DNA of 64,000 nucleotides from an uncultured Pseudothermotoga sp. (GCA_937995655.1 CALKJI010000011.1:62001-126000); one strand, 5' to 3'; shown: positions 1 to 9,214, numbered from the stretch's first letter. The notes: a model not told the origin generated them from the letters alone. Numbers and translations are program-made.

Positions 1-481
1 CTACGGAAGAATGTAGTTGGTAACTTTTTCCACCAACATTCTTACCAAGTGTGTAAGATATTACGCCCATGGCCGGACTTGAAAAGATACATTGGTCTAA
101 ATGACCAATTTCTATAGATTTGTTGTATGACCCACCGATCTCCTCTATGCTCAGAACTAAGATACCATTTGAGAAGTTCAGAGAGTATTGAAGTTTTGCC
201 GCTGATCCATAGATACCATAAGAGCCCTTGGAGAATGGAACCGTTGCCACGAAGGTTAATGAATTGTTCCCAACATTCAGACCTTCTATCGTGGGACCAG
301 CCTTCGAAAGCTCACGACGAAGTATTGAATCAACTTTGGCAAGTTGATCTCTAACGTTCGTCCTCTGAATTACAATCTCAGAGTTTCTCATCACTTGGGT
401 ATATATAAAGACTGAGATCCCAGTTACAACAAAAATGAGAATTGAGACTACCAACAGTTCGATCACTGTAAAGCCCTTCAC
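1..481 (-). CDS. Type IV pilin-like / pseudopilin protein (3' end beyond window)
   Basis: Minus-strand reading frame that is open from a GTG at 481 to the window edge; the ORF track missed it because its stop lies outside. The N-terminus reads V-KGFTVIELLVVSILIFVV, a prepilin peptidase site (G|F with Glu at +5) followed by the usual hydrophobic helix. This is the class III signal of type IV pilins and type II secretion pseudopilins. About 160 residues are visible, with a short basic leader (VKG). The remainder is a globular periplasmic domain I cannot assign to a named pilin. A GAAGGGA ribosome binding site precedes the GTG, and an extended -10 promoter lies about 45 bp upstream. It probably belongs to a transformation or secretion pilus; neighbouring pilus genes would lie off the left edge. 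Confidence 0.85.
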   Translation of the reverse strand, partial: MKGFTVIELLVVSILIFVVTGISVFIYTQVMRNSEIVIQRTNVRDQLAKVDSILRRELSKAGPTIEGLNVGNNSLTFVATVPFSKGSYGIYGSAAKLQYSLNFSNGILVLSIEEIGGSYNKSIEIGHLDQCIFSSPAMGVISYTLGKNVGGKSYQLHSSV

Positions 482-485
482 GTCA

Positions 486-519
486 TTCCCTTCTTTTGTT
501 ATCGTTCCCTTCTTTTGTT
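486..519. repeat. Tandem 15-bp direct repeat in pseudopilin leader
   Basis: TTCCCTTCTTTTGTT occurs at 486-500 and again at 505-519, offset 19 bp. On the coding (minus) strand each copy reads AACAAAAGAAGGGAA and so carries a GAAGGGA Shine-Dalgarno-like motif. Only the copy nearer the GTG is correctly placed to initiate. It may be a local duplication of the ribosome binding region. Confidence 0.7.
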
Positions 520-524
520 GCAAT

Positions 525-552
525 ATTATATCACATAAATATGTTTTTTCTA
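525..552 (-). promoter_or_regulatory. Extended -10 promoter of the pseudopilin gene
   Basis: Read on the minus strand, TGATATAAT (TG-n-TATAAT, -10 hexamer at 525-530) is preceded by TAGAAA at 547-552 with a 16-bp spacer. The transcript would begin about 40 bases before the GTG start. Confidence 0.55.
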
Positions 553-584
553 ATTATGTGAATAGTGATATTTTAATACAGGAT

Positions 585-628
585 GCATTCAAAAGCATAC
601 TCAAGCATAAGTGAGCATAAAATTGCAT
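585..628. repeat. Five GCAT cores at exact 10-bp intervals
   Basis: GCAT occurs at 585, 595, 605, 615 and 625. The outer copies share TGCATTCAA and the inner ones share AGCATA. Every copy lies on the same helical face. The array sits between the two divergent promoters, roughly 30 bp beyond the pseudopilin -35 and 60 bp before the plus-strand -35, which suits an activator or repressor binding array. No regulator is identified. Confidence 0.6.
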
Positions 629-686
629 TCAAGGACCACATTATCTTTCATCTGTTTTCAGAGTCGAAGGGAAATATTTTTCAGAA

Positions 687-715
687 GTGACAGAAACTGT
701 GTAAATTGATATACT
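687..715 (+). promoter_or_regulatory. Sigma-70-like promoter for the P-loop protein gene
   Basis: GTGACA (687-692), a 17-bp spacer and TATACT (710-715) match five of six consensus bases in each hexamer. The predicted start site lies about 30 bases before the GTG initiation codon at 751. Confidence 0.6.
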
Positions 716-750
716 ACCATAGGAATTAAATTCTTCAGGAGGTGAATATT

Positions 751-2085
751 GTGCGCAGAAAGGTTATCATCATGGGTGCAGCAGGAAGAGATTTTCACAA
801 CTTCAACACATATTTCAGAGACAACGAAGATTATGAAGTAGTAGCTTTCACGGCAACGCAGATACCCGACATCGAAGGTAGGGTTTATCCATCTCAGCTG
901 GCTGGAAGACTCTACCCGAATGGAATACCCATCGAATCTGAGACGAACTTGGTTGAGCTTATCAAAAAATATGACGTGGATGAGGTAGTGCTTGCTTATA
1001 GTGATTTACCACACCAGTATGTCATGGAAAAAGCGGCCTTGGTAACCTCTGCTGGTGCTGATTTCAAACTCATGGGACCAAAGCATACGATGATCAGAGC
1101 CAAAAAACCTGTCGTCGCAGTTTGTGCTGTAAGAACTGGCTGTGGAAAAAGTCAGACTACAAGGAGGGTTCTTGACATACTAAGATCCAAGGGATTGAAG
1201 GTAATCTCTATAAGACATCCCATGCCCTATGGAAACCTTGTTGAACAAAAAGTACAAAGATTTGCCACGTATGAAGACCTTGACAGATATAACTGTACAA
1301 TTGAAGAGAGGGAGGAATATGAACCACACATAGACAGAAAGTCAGTTATCTACGCCGGGGTTGACTACCAAGCAATTCTCAATAGTGCAGAATCAGAAAA
1401 TCCAGATGTGATCCTTTGGGATGGTGGAAACAATGACTTTCCATTTTACAAACCAGACCTTCTAATTGTTGTTGCCGACCCACACAGACCTGGGCATGAA
1501 GTTACATATTACCCAGGCATGACGAATCTGTTGATGGCAAACGTTGTGATCATAAACAAAGAAGAAACAGCCGATCCACAGGGAATAGAAATCGTAAGGA
1601 GGAATATTGAGAAGTGGAATCCAAAGGCGATCGTGATAGATGCGAGTTCACCCATATTTGTGGAAGATTACTCAGTGATCAAAGGCAAAAGGGTGCTAGT
1701 TGTTGAAGATGGTCCAACTCTAACACATGGAGAAATGAAGTATGGTGCAGGTTTTGTTGCCGCCAAGAAATTTGGAGCCTCACAGATCATAGACCCAAGG
1801 CCATTTGCAGTGGGATCGATAGTGGAAACATATAGGAAGTACAACCACTTGGATTTGATTCTCCCTGCAATGGGATATGGTGAAAAGCAGATCAAAGAAC
1901 TTGAAAAAACGATTAATTCAGCGGATGCAGATCTTGTCATCATAGGAACACCGATAGATCTTAGAAGAGTTATGAAACTGAACAAGCCCGCAGTGCGTGT
2001 AAAATATGAATTACAGGAAATCGGAAAACCAGATCTTGAGGATGTCTTGAGCAATTTTGTCAAAGGATTGGGAAAGATTATTTGA
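751..2085 (+). CDS. P-loop NTPase related to cyclic 2,3-diphosphoglycerate synthetase
   Basis: A 444-residue cytoplasmic protein. An N-terminal Rossmann-like region (VIIMGAAGRDFHNF) precedes a Walker A motif, AVRTGCGKSQTT, near residues 127-138. The order matches the cyclic 2,3-diphosphoglycerate synthetase-like GTPase family, which is widespread in Thermotogae and archaea; archaeal members make the thermoprotectant cyclic 2,3-DPG. Whether this bacterial copy has that activity is not shown. The ORF track starts at a GTG (742) that lies inside the AGGAGGTG ribosome binding site; GTG 751 is 8 bases past that site and is preferred. It has its own promoter and is followed by about 230 non-coding bases and a strong terminator. 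Confidence 0.75.
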   Translation: MRRKVIIMGAAGRDFHNFNTYFRDNEDYEVVAFTATQIPDIEGRVYPSQLAGRLYPNGIPIESETNLVELIKKYDVDEVVLAYSDLPHQYVMEKAALVTSAGADFKLMGPKHTMIRAKKPVVAVCAVRTGCGKSQTTRRVLDILRSKGLKVISIRHPMPYGNLVEQKVQRFATYEDLDRYNCTIEEREEYEPHIDRKSVIYAGVDYQAILNSAESENPDVILWDGGNNDFPFYKPDLLIVVADPHRPGHEVTYYPGMTNLLMANVVIINKEETADPQGIEIVRRNIEKWNPKAIVIDASSPIFVEDYSVIKGKRVLVVEDGPTLTHGEMKYGAGFVAAKKFGASQIIDPRPFAVGSIVETYRKYNHLDLILPAMGYGEKQIKELEKTINSADADLVIIGTPIDLRRVMKLNKPAVRVKYELQEIGKPDLEDVLSNFVKGLGKII

Positions 2086-2314
2086 CGATGAGTTGCCTGT
2101 ATTTTTCTTGAACTAACTTACGCTTTAACCTGTCTATAAAGATAGGAAAGAATATTAGACAATTTTGGTCTTAGTATTTCGTTAACACAAACGTTTTCAC
2201 ATAGGAACTTAAACTGATAGTGTTTGTAACTTGAAACCATTACAATCTAGTTAGAAAGTGAAAAGTAAAGAGAAACCCCCCTATCCCCCTTGAGATACAC
2301 CCCCCACGGCTTTG
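2086..2314. other. Non-coding gap between convergent genes
   Basis: About 230 bases without a credible reading frame. It is AT-rich, becoming C-rich near 2275-2307 (CCCCCCTATCCCCC), and ends in a strong plus-strand terminator. It is either a long 3' untranslated region of the upstream gene or the site of a small RNA. I found no convincing promoter inside it. Confidence 0.4.
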
Positions 2315-2340
2315 GCGGGCTTTAGAGCCCGCATTTTTTT
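2315..2340 (+). terminator. Rho-independent terminator
   Basis: GCGGGCT-TTAG-AGCCCGC (2315-2332), a perfect 7-bp stem with a 4-base loop, is followed by a run of seven T. The T run overlaps the end of the convergent miaB gene. Confidence 0.85.
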
Positions 2341-3631
2341 ACAGTTCTCCGTGCAAAGGTCCGGCGGTGGTTCGAATAACCCTTACGATAACCTCATCAC
2401 CTAAAGAGAGGTTTTTCCCTGGGAAGATGACTATTTTGTTTCTCATGTCTCTGCCATAGTAAAGACCGTCTTTTGTGGTTCCTTCAACGATGACTTCCAC
2501 TTGCTGATTGAGGTATCTTTCGTTCAATTTTCTGTTTATCTGCTTTTGAAGTTCAAGTAATTCATTGAGCCTTCTTGCTTTTTCTTTTCTGTTCACATCA
2601 TCTTTGAAATATTTACTAGCAACTGTGCCTTCGCGTGGTGAGTACACGGCAAGGTTTAGACGTTCAAACTCAATGGTTTTGACCAACTCGACAGTCTCAT
2701 TGTGATCTTCTACAGTCTCTGTTGGAAAACCGACTATTACGTCACTACTTATGGAAACATCTTTTACCTTATCTCGAATCTTTTTCACTAAATGAACGTA
2801 CTGTTCTTTAGTATATCTACGATTCATTAGTCTTAGAATACGATTGCTACCCGACTGAATAGGAATGTGAAATGACTTTGCCGCTTTTGGGTTCTTGGCG
2901 ATAGTTTCGATGAGTTCATCGGTGATCTCCGTGGGATAAGAGGTCAGAAACCAAATTCTCTTTATCTGTTCAAACTCACTGGCACGTTCGATCAATCTCG
3001 CCAAGTTTGTTCCATCCTTCAAATCTTTGCCGTAGGCATCTACATTTTGACCCAAGAAGGTGATTTCCTTTACACCGTCTTGTATAAGCTTTTTTATCTC
3101 GTCTAATATATCATCCATAGGTCTACTTTTTTCTCGGCCTCTCGTGTAGGGAACAACACAATAGGTACAAAACCTGTTGCATCCATGAATGATTGTTACC
3201 CATGCATGGTGTTTGGCGGATCTGAGTCTTGGTAAATCGGAGTTTATAGAGCAAACCGTGTCTGTCAAAAAAACGATCTTTTCACCCTTAACGGCTCTAC
3301 TCAGAACATTCCATATTTCACTCACTGATCTTGATCCAATTACAAAATCTGCGCCTAGGTCAAGAAGCCTTTCTGCCTCGAGATTTGAGCCGCATCCTGC
3401 TACGCCTATTATTTTCAATCGACCTTGTTTTTTGAGTTTCACAAGTTGCCCAAGCTCTGAATGATACTTATCCTGAGATTTTTGACGTACAACACAGGTG
3501 TTTAGAATAGCGATATCTGCCCCCTCCAAAGAATAAACTATCTCAAACCCATTTCTCAGTAAGATACCTGACATTATTTCGGTGTCGTTAATATTCATCT
3601 GACAGCCGTAAGTCTTAAAGAATACCCTCAT
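2339..3631 (-). CDS. miaB: tRNA-2-methylthio-N6-isopentenyladenosine synthase MiaB
   Basis: A 430-residue radical SAM methylthiotransferase that adds a methylthio group to i6A37 of tRNAs reading UNN codons. The N-terminal UPF0004 domain supplies three cluster cysteines (C10 in KTYGCQMN, C46, C80). The radical SAM motif CNRFCTYC gives C151, C155 and C158. A TRAM RNA-binding domain occupies roughly residues 365-430. TYGCQMN separates it from RimO and MtaB. It follows rpsB on the same strand after 36 bases that hold an attenuator-like hairpin. I see no good Shine-Dalgarno sequence before its ATG. Confidence 0.95.
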   Translation of the reverse strand: MRVFFKTYGCQMNINDTEIMSGILLRNGFEIVYSLEGADIAILNTCVVRQKSQDKYHSELGQLVKLKKQGRLKIIGVAGCGSNLEAERLLDLGADFVIGSRSVSEIWNVLSRAVKGEKIVFLTDTVCSINSDLPRLRSAKHHAWVTIIHGCNRFCTYCVVPYTRGREKSRPMDDILDEIKKLIQDGVKEITFLGQNVDAYGKDLKDGTNLARLIERASEFEQIKRIWFLTSYPTEITDELIETIAKNPKAAKSFHIPIQSGSNRILRLMNRRYTKEQYVHLVKKIRDKVKDVSISSDVIVGFPTETVEDHNETVELVKTIEFERLNLAVYSPREGTVASKYFKDDVNRKEKARRLNELLELQKQINRKLNERYLNQQVEVIVEGTTKDGLYYGRDMRNKIVIFPGKNLSLGDEVIVRVIRTTAGPLHGEL

Positions 3632-3645
3632 TTTATTATGAAAAC

Positions 3646-3663
3646 AGGGGGCTTACACCCCCT
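3646..3663 (-). terminator. Hairpin after rpsB, probable terminator or attenuator
   Basis: On the minus strand AGGGGG-TGTAAG-CCCCCT is followed by GTTTTC. It closes rpsB and lies only 14 bases before the miaB start, so read-through would be needed to express miaB from the rpsB promoter. Confidence 0.65.
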
Positions 3664-3667
3664 TTTC

Positions 3668-4477
3668 TCATTCCTCCTCTTCAAGTTCTCCTTCATCAAA
3701 AAGATCTGAAATATCAAGGGAGTCTTTTTCTTTCAATTCACTCTGAGGTTCAAGCTGTTCAATGGCACTTTCGGCAGGTTGTTCAGCGAAAGAAATGCCT
3801 TCCTTTCCCTCGAGATAGGCTTCGGCGATCTTAGAGGTAATCAACTTTATAGATCTGATAGCATCGTCGTTGGCTGGTATCACATAATCTACTGGTTCTG
3901 GGTCACAGTTCGTATCAACTATACCTATGACGGGTATACCCATGGAATTTGCTTCTTCGACGGCTATTCTCTCTTTCCTTGGGTCGATGACATAGATTAT
4001 ATCAGCTGGTCTGTCCATGCCCTTCAAACCGCCCAAATTTTTGCTTAGTTTTTCAAGGACTTTTCTCAACCTGCTCTGTTCTTTTTTTGGCAATTTGGCA
4101 AGTTCACCGCTTGCTTCCATTTGTTCAAGTTCAATCAGTCTGTCGATTCTTGGCTTGATAGTCTTGAAGTTGGTGAGCAGTCCACCGAGCCAGCGGTTGT
4201 TAACGTAGAAACAGCCACACCTTTCTGCTTCTTCCTTTACGACATGTTGAGCTTGCTTCTTAGTCCCAACAAGGATCATAGTTGCTCCCTCGCTGGCTCT
4301 GGATCTAACAAATTCACAAGCCTCTTCGACGAGCTTCAGAGTTTTTTGAAGATCGATGATGTAGATACCTTTCCTTGCACCATAAATATAAGGACCCATC
4401 TTTGGATTCCATCTTCTTGTGCGATGACCAAAGTGGACTCCAGCTTCGAGTAGTTGTTTCATGGTGATAACTGGCAT
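3668..4477 (-). CDS. rpsB: 30S ribosomal protein S2
   Basis: A 269-residue protein with the S2 signature from the start ([19 protein letters not shown]) and the conserved [11 protein letters not shown] and [14 protein letters not shown] segments. It binds the 30S head-body junction and is needed for S1 and mRNA binding. The C-terminus extends past the usual fold into a Glu/Asp-rich tail (DEGELEEEE). The ATG is preceded by AGGAGGTG. The usual partner tsf (EF-Ts) is not next to it: miaB is downstream and udk diverges upstream. Confidence 0.97.
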   Translation of the reverse strand: MPVITMKQLLEAGVHFGHRTRRWNPKMGPYIYGARKGIYIIDLQKTLKLVEEACEFVRSRASEGATMILVGTKKQAQHVVKEEAERCGCFYVNNRWLGGLLTNFKTIKPRIDRLIELEQMEASGELAKLPKKEQSRLRKVLEKLSKNLGGLKGMDRPADIIYVIDPRKERIAVEEANSMGIPVIGIVDTNCDPEPVDYVIPANDDAIRSIKLITSKIAEAYLEGKEGISFAEQPAESAIEQLEPQSELKEKDSLDISDLFDEGELEEEE

Positions 4478-4610
4478 TCAAACACCTCCTGATTTGGTTG
4501 AATCTTCCGTCCTTCTCATCTCTCTTGCCGACCCACCTGGGCACCGAGGCTCGAGATCAAAGGACGTGCTTTTTCAAAAGCGTATATATTATATCGTTTA
4601 TTGTTAATTT
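4478..4610 (-). promoter_or_regulatory. rpsB promoter region and structured leader
   Basis: Reading toward rpsB, the segment contains a TATAATATATA box near 4580-4590 in very AT-rich DNA, with only a poorly spaced TTGATA upstream. A GC-rich leader of about 80 bases follows (around GCCTCGGTGCCCAGGTGGG) before the ribosome binding site. The leader could fold and serve as an S2 autoregulatory site, as known for rpsB leaders in other bacteria. I could not match it to a named motif. Confidence 0.4.
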
Positions 4611-4668
4611 TCGTATCAAATCATTGTAAAAATAAAAATCTGGTATTATTTTACAAGGAGGTGGATCT

Positions 4669-5283
4669 TTGCTCCTCATTGGTATAGGTGGGGGAACAGG
4701 CTCTGGAAAAACAACCGTCGCACACAAGATCATACAGAGAGTCGGTGCAGACAAATGTGTTCTTCTACCAATGGACAATTACTACAGAGATATGAGTCAT
4801 CTTGCATTCGAAGAAAGAAAGAAGATCAACTATGACCATCCTGATGTAATAGAGTATGAACTCTTGCAAGCTCACCTTGAATCATTACTGAAAGGTACGC
4901 CTGTTGAGATTCCCACGTACGATTTTGTAACTTACGTTAGAAAACCAGAAACACTTTATTTTCCTCCCAAGAATGTGGTTATCGTAGAAGGAATCTTCGC
5001 TTTGTATTATGACCACATTTACAAACTGTATGGTTTGTCCGTTTATGTTGATGCAGAGAGTGATATAAGGTTCATTCGTAGACTCAATAGAGATGTTCGA
5101 GAAAGAGGAAGAACGATGGAATCTGTTATTGATCAGTATCTACAAACAGTAAAACCAATGCACGATGCCTACGTCGAACCTACAAAGAGAAGAGCGGACA
5201 TAATAGTACCAAAGGGCGGGTACAATGATAAGGCTGTTGAGGTAGTTGTAAACTATATTTTCAAGAAAATGGAGTGTTCTTGA
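4669..5283 (+). CDS. udk: Uridine kinase
   Basis: A 204-residue cytoplasmic P-loop kinase phosphorylating uridine (and cytidine) with ATP or GTP for pyrimidine salvage. Walker A GGGTGSGKTT lies at residues 7-16; PMDNYYRDM and the YDHPD substrate-binding segment follow, as in the Udk family. It starts at TTG behind AAGGAGGTG. The TGA stop overlaps the ATG of the next gene (TGATG), indicating translational coupling. Length is typical for Udk. Confidence 0.92.
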   Translation: MLLIGIGGGTGSGKTTVAHKIIQRVGADKCVLLPMDNYYRDMSHLAFEERKKINYDHPDVIEYELLQAHLESLLKGTPVEIPTYDFVTYVRKPETLYFPPKNVVIVEGIFALYYDHIYKLYGLSVYVDAESDIRFIRRLNRDVRERGRTMESVIDQYLQTVKPMHDAYVEPTKRRADIIVPKGGYNDKAVEVVVNYIFKKMECS

Positions 5284-7721
5284 TGAAGAAAATCACTCTG
5301 TTTTTTCTTTTGCTTTCTTGTTCAATCCTAGCTTCGGGAAAGTTCAACTTGATAAGGACCTTGTGGATTGATATCGCTTATCAAAACGGTCTGGAAAGAC
5401 ATGCTCTGACCCTTTATCAAAAAGCCGATGATATATATCAGAAAATCTCGAAGGAATTTGGCTTTACTTTGACTCCTAGACCTGTAGTTTATTTGATCGA
5501 CAAAACAGATGTGGCAAATGGTTATGCAAATCCTCTGAACAATATCATCGTGATATACCCAAACGAAATCAACCCTTATGTTTTCACACCCAACTACGAA
5601 GAGTGGGTAAGTTTCTGTTTTGCTCATGAGCTGACACATTTATTCTTAGCAAATTCATTTGCACCATATATTTCATTCGCCTCTGTGTTTGGTCATGCGG
5701 TAGCAGCAGCAATTCAGTCTCTCTTAACTCCTTTGTATCTTCACGAGGGACTTGCAATATATTATGAAACATTGCTTTCGAACTCTGGTCGCGGCAGAGA
5801 TAAGCTTTTCAGAGAATACATGGAAAAAGCTAAGGGTACTGATGTGGGCTTGAGATACGCATCTTCTTTGAATACTCGCAGGTGGTTACCTGGCGGATCA
5901 GCTTATGTTCAGGGTTTCTCGTTGTTGGATTCAGTCGAAAAAAGTTACGGCCACGATAAAGTGGTGGAATTGGTAAAAAGGTTTACTCGAGATCCTCTGG
6001 CTGGTTTTTATAGAGCATTGAAGAACACCTCAATAGAAGACGATTTCAAGGACTGGTTGACCAGAGTACCATCAAACGGCGAAAAGATCTCGGAGATACT
6101 CCTACGCGCAAGTAAATTGGACATAAATGCCTGGAGGGTTTATTACATTTCAGAGAAATACAATGGTGAGGAAGCAATTTACTATTACGATACTTTTACG
6201 CAAGAGCACATAAAACTCTTCGATGTAAACAATGTCGCTTCATTTTCCATCAGCAGAACTAGGATGGTAGCACTCGCAAGGTATGTTGAAGAAGGAAACT
6301 CGATCAAATCTCGATTGTACCTTTATAGTGGTACAGTAAAGGACCTTGGTATTGACAAGGTCGTTGATCTGTCGTGGATGAATGATTTTGAGCTTGCAAT
6401 GATCAGGCAAGACGAAGACGGAAAAAGGTTCATCGATATTTATGATTTGAGAGATAGAAAACTGAGAAGAATTTTTGGACCGGATAAATATATCGTTCCA
6501 ATTCAAATAACCGCTTCTGGTGGTAGTATTGTCTTTACAGCAAAGGTGAATGGACAGATGGATTTGTTTATGATAAACGAGGAAAAAAAGGTAAAGAGGC
6601 TTACCGATGATGGTTGTTCGAAATTATCACCAAAGCTTATTTCAAATGAGTTGTATTTCTGTGCAGATTATTCCCATAATTTCGATCTATATCTGTTGGA
6701 TATCAATAGCGGGAAGCTCACTAAAATGAATTTGGAAGGTTCGATCAGTAGTGTCATCCTCAATAATTTAGCTTACTCATTCAAAGTTGTCCCTGGTGGT
6801 TTTTCTATTTACAAAGAGCAAATAAATCCAGAAAGTAAGAGTACCTTTGAATTTCAGGACTTTGAACCATCGGCGATGGAACTTACAAGATTAGAAAATG
6901 CAGAGAATTACTATGATTCCATGAGACTCAGATTTGTCTTGCCTTTTCCCTATCTATCCTTTAATTCAGGGAAACCGGATTATGGAGCTGGGCTCGCTTT
7001 AGGGCTTTGGGACGATTTGATGGATTCATACGTGGTCTTTGGATGTGTATGGTCTTGGGAAAAATGGTTAGCTAAATTCGTGACCAAATCGCAATCTGGT
7101 TCATCGCTGAGTATTCAGTTCGATCAGAAGAACGATGTCTTTACACTTACAACTGAGCTTGATATACCATTTTACATAAATAAGGGTTTGATGGATGAGA
7201 AATTTGATCTGATTTTGGGTATGAACGTGGATCAGACATTATCTGTAAGACCAAAGTTGAGGGTCGTCTATCTCTTGGGTAGGATTGGCGGTAGGTTGCA
7301 TCAAATAAGCTTCCCAGATGTTATGCTCTGGTCCGATATTTTCCCAGATATTGGTATTGGTTTTGCGAAAGCTTTCCTCTTGAAAGACATCGTCTTTAGA
7401 TTTTACGGCCAGGTGAAACTTTCAGATCTGCAGTATGGCGCTGATATGGTTATTCCTGGTCCTTCAATTGATATTGGCTCTATAGATGGCTTCTGGGCAA
7501 TCGATAGTGTGAATTTCTCACCTGGTTTTACTGTAAAAATCAGCGAGGCACAGAATAACTACAACATATGGTTGAAAACAACCCTTAACTGTCATGTGAT
7601 TTACCAAGTCCCTGTTCCTTTATCTTTTACCGTCGGAATTAGAGATGGCAAAGGCTATCTAAGTTTTTCCATAGAAAACATAATGAGCTTTTTTGAACTA
7701 GAGAATTTTTTGAAAAAGTGA
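5283..7721 (+). CDS. Exported gluzincin-like peptidase with TolB-like propeller and beta-rich C-terminus
   Basis: An 812-residue protein. A signal peptide (KKITLFFLLLSC, cleavage probably near residue 20) leads into a gluzincin zinc-peptidase domain: HELTH at 115-119 gives two His ligands and the catalytic Glu, and LHEGLA near 153-158 supplies the likely third ligand. From about residue 270 to 540 are repeats like those of WD40/TolB propellers (for example NGQMDLFMINEE). The last 250 residues alternate hydrophobic strands like an outer-membrane or surface beta domain. I infer a surface protease tied to the outer envelope. ATG 5283 is chosen over the track GTG because it overlaps the udk stop and follows GGAG. 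Confidence 0.65.
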   Translation: MKKITLFFLLLSCSILASGKFNLIRTLWIDIAYQNGLERHALTLYQKADDIYQKISKEFGFTLTPRPVVYLIDKTDVANGYANPLNNIIVIYPNEINPYVFTPNYEEWVSFCFAHELTHLFLANSFAPYISFASVFGHAVAAAIQSLLTPLYLHEGLAIYYETLLSNSGRGRDKLFREYMEKAKGTDVGLRYASSLNTRRWLPGGSAYVQGFSLLDSVEKSYGHDKVVELVKRFTRDPLAGFYRALKNTSIEDDFKDWLTRVPSNGEKISEILLRASKLDINAWRVYYISEKYNGEEAIYYYDTFTQEHIKLFDVNNVASFSISRTRMVALARYVEEGNSIKSRLYLYSGTVKDLGIDKVVDLSWMNDFELAMIRQDEDGKRFIDIYDLRDRKLRRIFGPDKYIVPIQITASGGSIVFTAKVNGQMDLFMINEEKKVKRLTDDGCSKLSPKLISNELYFCADYSHNFDLYLLDINSGKLTKMNLEGSISSVILNNLAYSFKVVPGGFSIYKEQINPESKSTFEFQDFEPSAMELTRLENAENYYDSMRLRFVLPFPYLSFNSGKPDYGAGLALGLWDDLMDSYVVFGCVWSWEKWLAKFVTKSQSGSSLSIQFDQKNDVFTLTTELDIPFYINKGLMDEKFDLILGMNVDQTLSVRPKLRVVYLLGRIGGRLHQISFPDVMLWSDIFPDIGIGFAKAFLLKDIVFRFYGQVKLSDLQYGADMVIPGPSIDIGSIDGFWAIDSVNFSPGFTVKISEAQNNYNIWLKTTLNCHVIYQVPVPLSFTVGIRDGKGYLSFSIENIMSFFELENFLKK

Positions 7722-7724
7722 GCA

Positions 7725-7733
7725 TGTTATAAT
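7725..7733 (+). promoter_or_regulatory. Extended -10 element upstream of glgA
   Basis: TGTTATAAT matches TG-n-TATAAT exactly and lies just after the stop of the previous gene, 20 bases before the glgA ATG. There is no good -35. It would give a very short leader for glgA-galT. Confidence 0.45.
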
Positions 7734-7753
7734 TTTCAAAAAGGGGTGATCAT

Positions 7754-9214
7754 ATGAGAATAGCAATGGTTTCTTATGAAGTTTATCCTTTTGCAAAGGT
7801 TGGTGGACTTGCAGACGTTGTAGGTTCTCTCCCAAGAGTTATAGAGAAACAGGGGGTTAGGGTTACCGTCTTCATGCCATATCATAAAATTGTTCAGAAA
7901 AATTGTTCCAAGCTTGGTCTACAAGTGGAATCTGTCGCCAAATCTATACCAGTGCCAAATTTGCAAACTTCCGAGAAATTCGATCTTTACAAAAGTCGTG
8001 TACCAGACTCCAACTGCACCGTTTACTTTATAGCAAATGACTATTATTTTTCCTCTGAAAACGTTTATGAAGGACCTGATTTGGCAGAACAATCAATCTT
8101 TTTCTCGAATGCTTCCTTGGAGGCAATGAAACATCTCTCGGAGACCTTTGATTTGGTTCACGCACACGATTGGCAAACTGGATTGATACCCGTGTACCTC
8201 AGAACGCTGTACAGAACAGACCCGTTTTTCGCGAAGACCGCGAGTGTTTTCACAATTCATAATTTGGGGTACCAAGGTATTTTTAACCCAAGATACATCA
8301 AATTTGCCGGTTTACCAAGTTATTTATTCAACATCGATGGGCTTGAATTTTATGGACAGATGAATTTCTTAAAGGGTGGCATTCTTTTCAGTGACGTTGT
8401 AACGACGGTAAGCCCCACCTATGCACAAGAGATTCAAACTGAGCAATTTGGTGAGAAGTTGGATGGAGTTTTGCGTCTTAAGGCTGAAGATCTTTACGGA
8501 ATATTGAATGGAATAGACTACAATGAATACAACCCAGCAACTGACAAGAGAATATATGCAAATTACGATCTTGAGCATATTGAAGATAAAAAAATCAATA
8601 AAAAAGAACTGCAAAAGGAACTTAAATTGCAAGTTAGAGAAGACACAGCCTTGATCGGCATGATAAACAGACTCGTTGATCAGAAGGGACTGGATCTTGT
8701 TGAAAAAGTGATTGACTATGTGATGATGTTTGATGTTCAGTTTGTAGTTCTTGGGACGGGTGACAAAAAATACGAAGAGTTATTCGGAAACCTTGAGAAA
8801 AAGTACCCTACTAGATTCTCGAGTAACATTAAGTTTGACATAGACCTGGCACAGAAAATCTATGCAGCAAGTGACATGTTTTTAATGCCATCCAGGTACG
8901 AACCGTGTGGACTGGGCCAAATGTACAGTTTGAGATATGGTACGATACCCGTGGTACGCTATACAGGCGGTCTTGCCGATACTGTCAAAGAATATGATCC
9001 GAAGACCAAAGATGGGAACGGGTTTGGTTTTCGAGAATATGATGCAGCCCATCTTCTGGAAGCAATTGCAAGGGCTGTGTATTACTTCAAGAACGAGCGT
9101 GACGATTGGCTACGAATAATCAAAAATGCCATGAATACTGACGTTTCATGGGATAAATCTGCAAGGCAGTACGTAAAGATCTACCAAGAGGCTCTGAAAA
9201 AGAGAAAATTCTGA
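7754..9214 (+). CDS. glgA: Glycogen synthase (ADP-glucose type, GT5)
   Basis: A 486-residue glycosyltransferase that extends alpha-1,4-glucan chains from ADP-glucose. The N-terminal nucleotide-sugar motif KVGGLADVVGSLP is the GT5 hallmark. HAHDWQTGLIP and the C-terminal RYEPCGLGQMYSLRYGTIP donor-binding segment follow the expected order. Length is close to the roughly 480 residues usual for bacterial GlgA. It sits 13 bases before galT, and the two likely form a sugar-nucleotide/glycogen unit. No glgC or glgB is nearby. Confidence 0.95.
   Translation: MRIAMVSYEVYPFAKVGGLADVVGSLPRVIEKQGVRVTVFMPYHKIVQKNCSKLGLQVESVAKSIPVPNLQTSEKFDLYKSRVPDSNCTVYFIANDYYFSSENVYEGPDLAEQSIFFSNASLEAMKHLSETFDLVHAHDWQTGLIPVYLRTLYRTDPFFAKTASVFTIHNLGYQGIFNPRYIKFAGLPSYLFNIDGLEFYGQMNFLKGGILFSDVVTTVSPTYAQEIQTEQFGEKLDGVLRLKAEDLYGILNGIDYNEYNPATDKRIYANYDLEHIEDKKINKKELQKELKLQVREDTALIGMINRLVDQKGLDLVEKVIDYVMMFDVQFVVLGTGDKKYEELFGNLEKKYPTRFSSNIKFDIDLAQKIYAASDMFLMPSRYEPCGLGQMYSLRYGTIPVVRYTGGLADTVKEYDPKTKDGNGFGFREYDAAHLLEAIARAVYYFKNERDDWLRIIKNAMNTDVSWDKSARQYVKIYQEALKKRKF

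Noticed and set aside
127-354. Plus-strand ORF of 75 residues at the left edge
   Set aside because: It lies opposite the pseudopilin gene, whose minus-strand frame has a prepilin motif; the plus frame has no ribosome binding site or recognisable protein.
4314-4544. 76-residue minus-strand ORF upstream of rpsB
   Set aside because: It overlaps the rpsB start in another frame and covers its leader and ribosome binding site.
4590-4668. Promoter for udk
   Set aside because: Only TTGTAA and TATTAT at an unsuitable 14-15 bp spacing were found, too weak to list.
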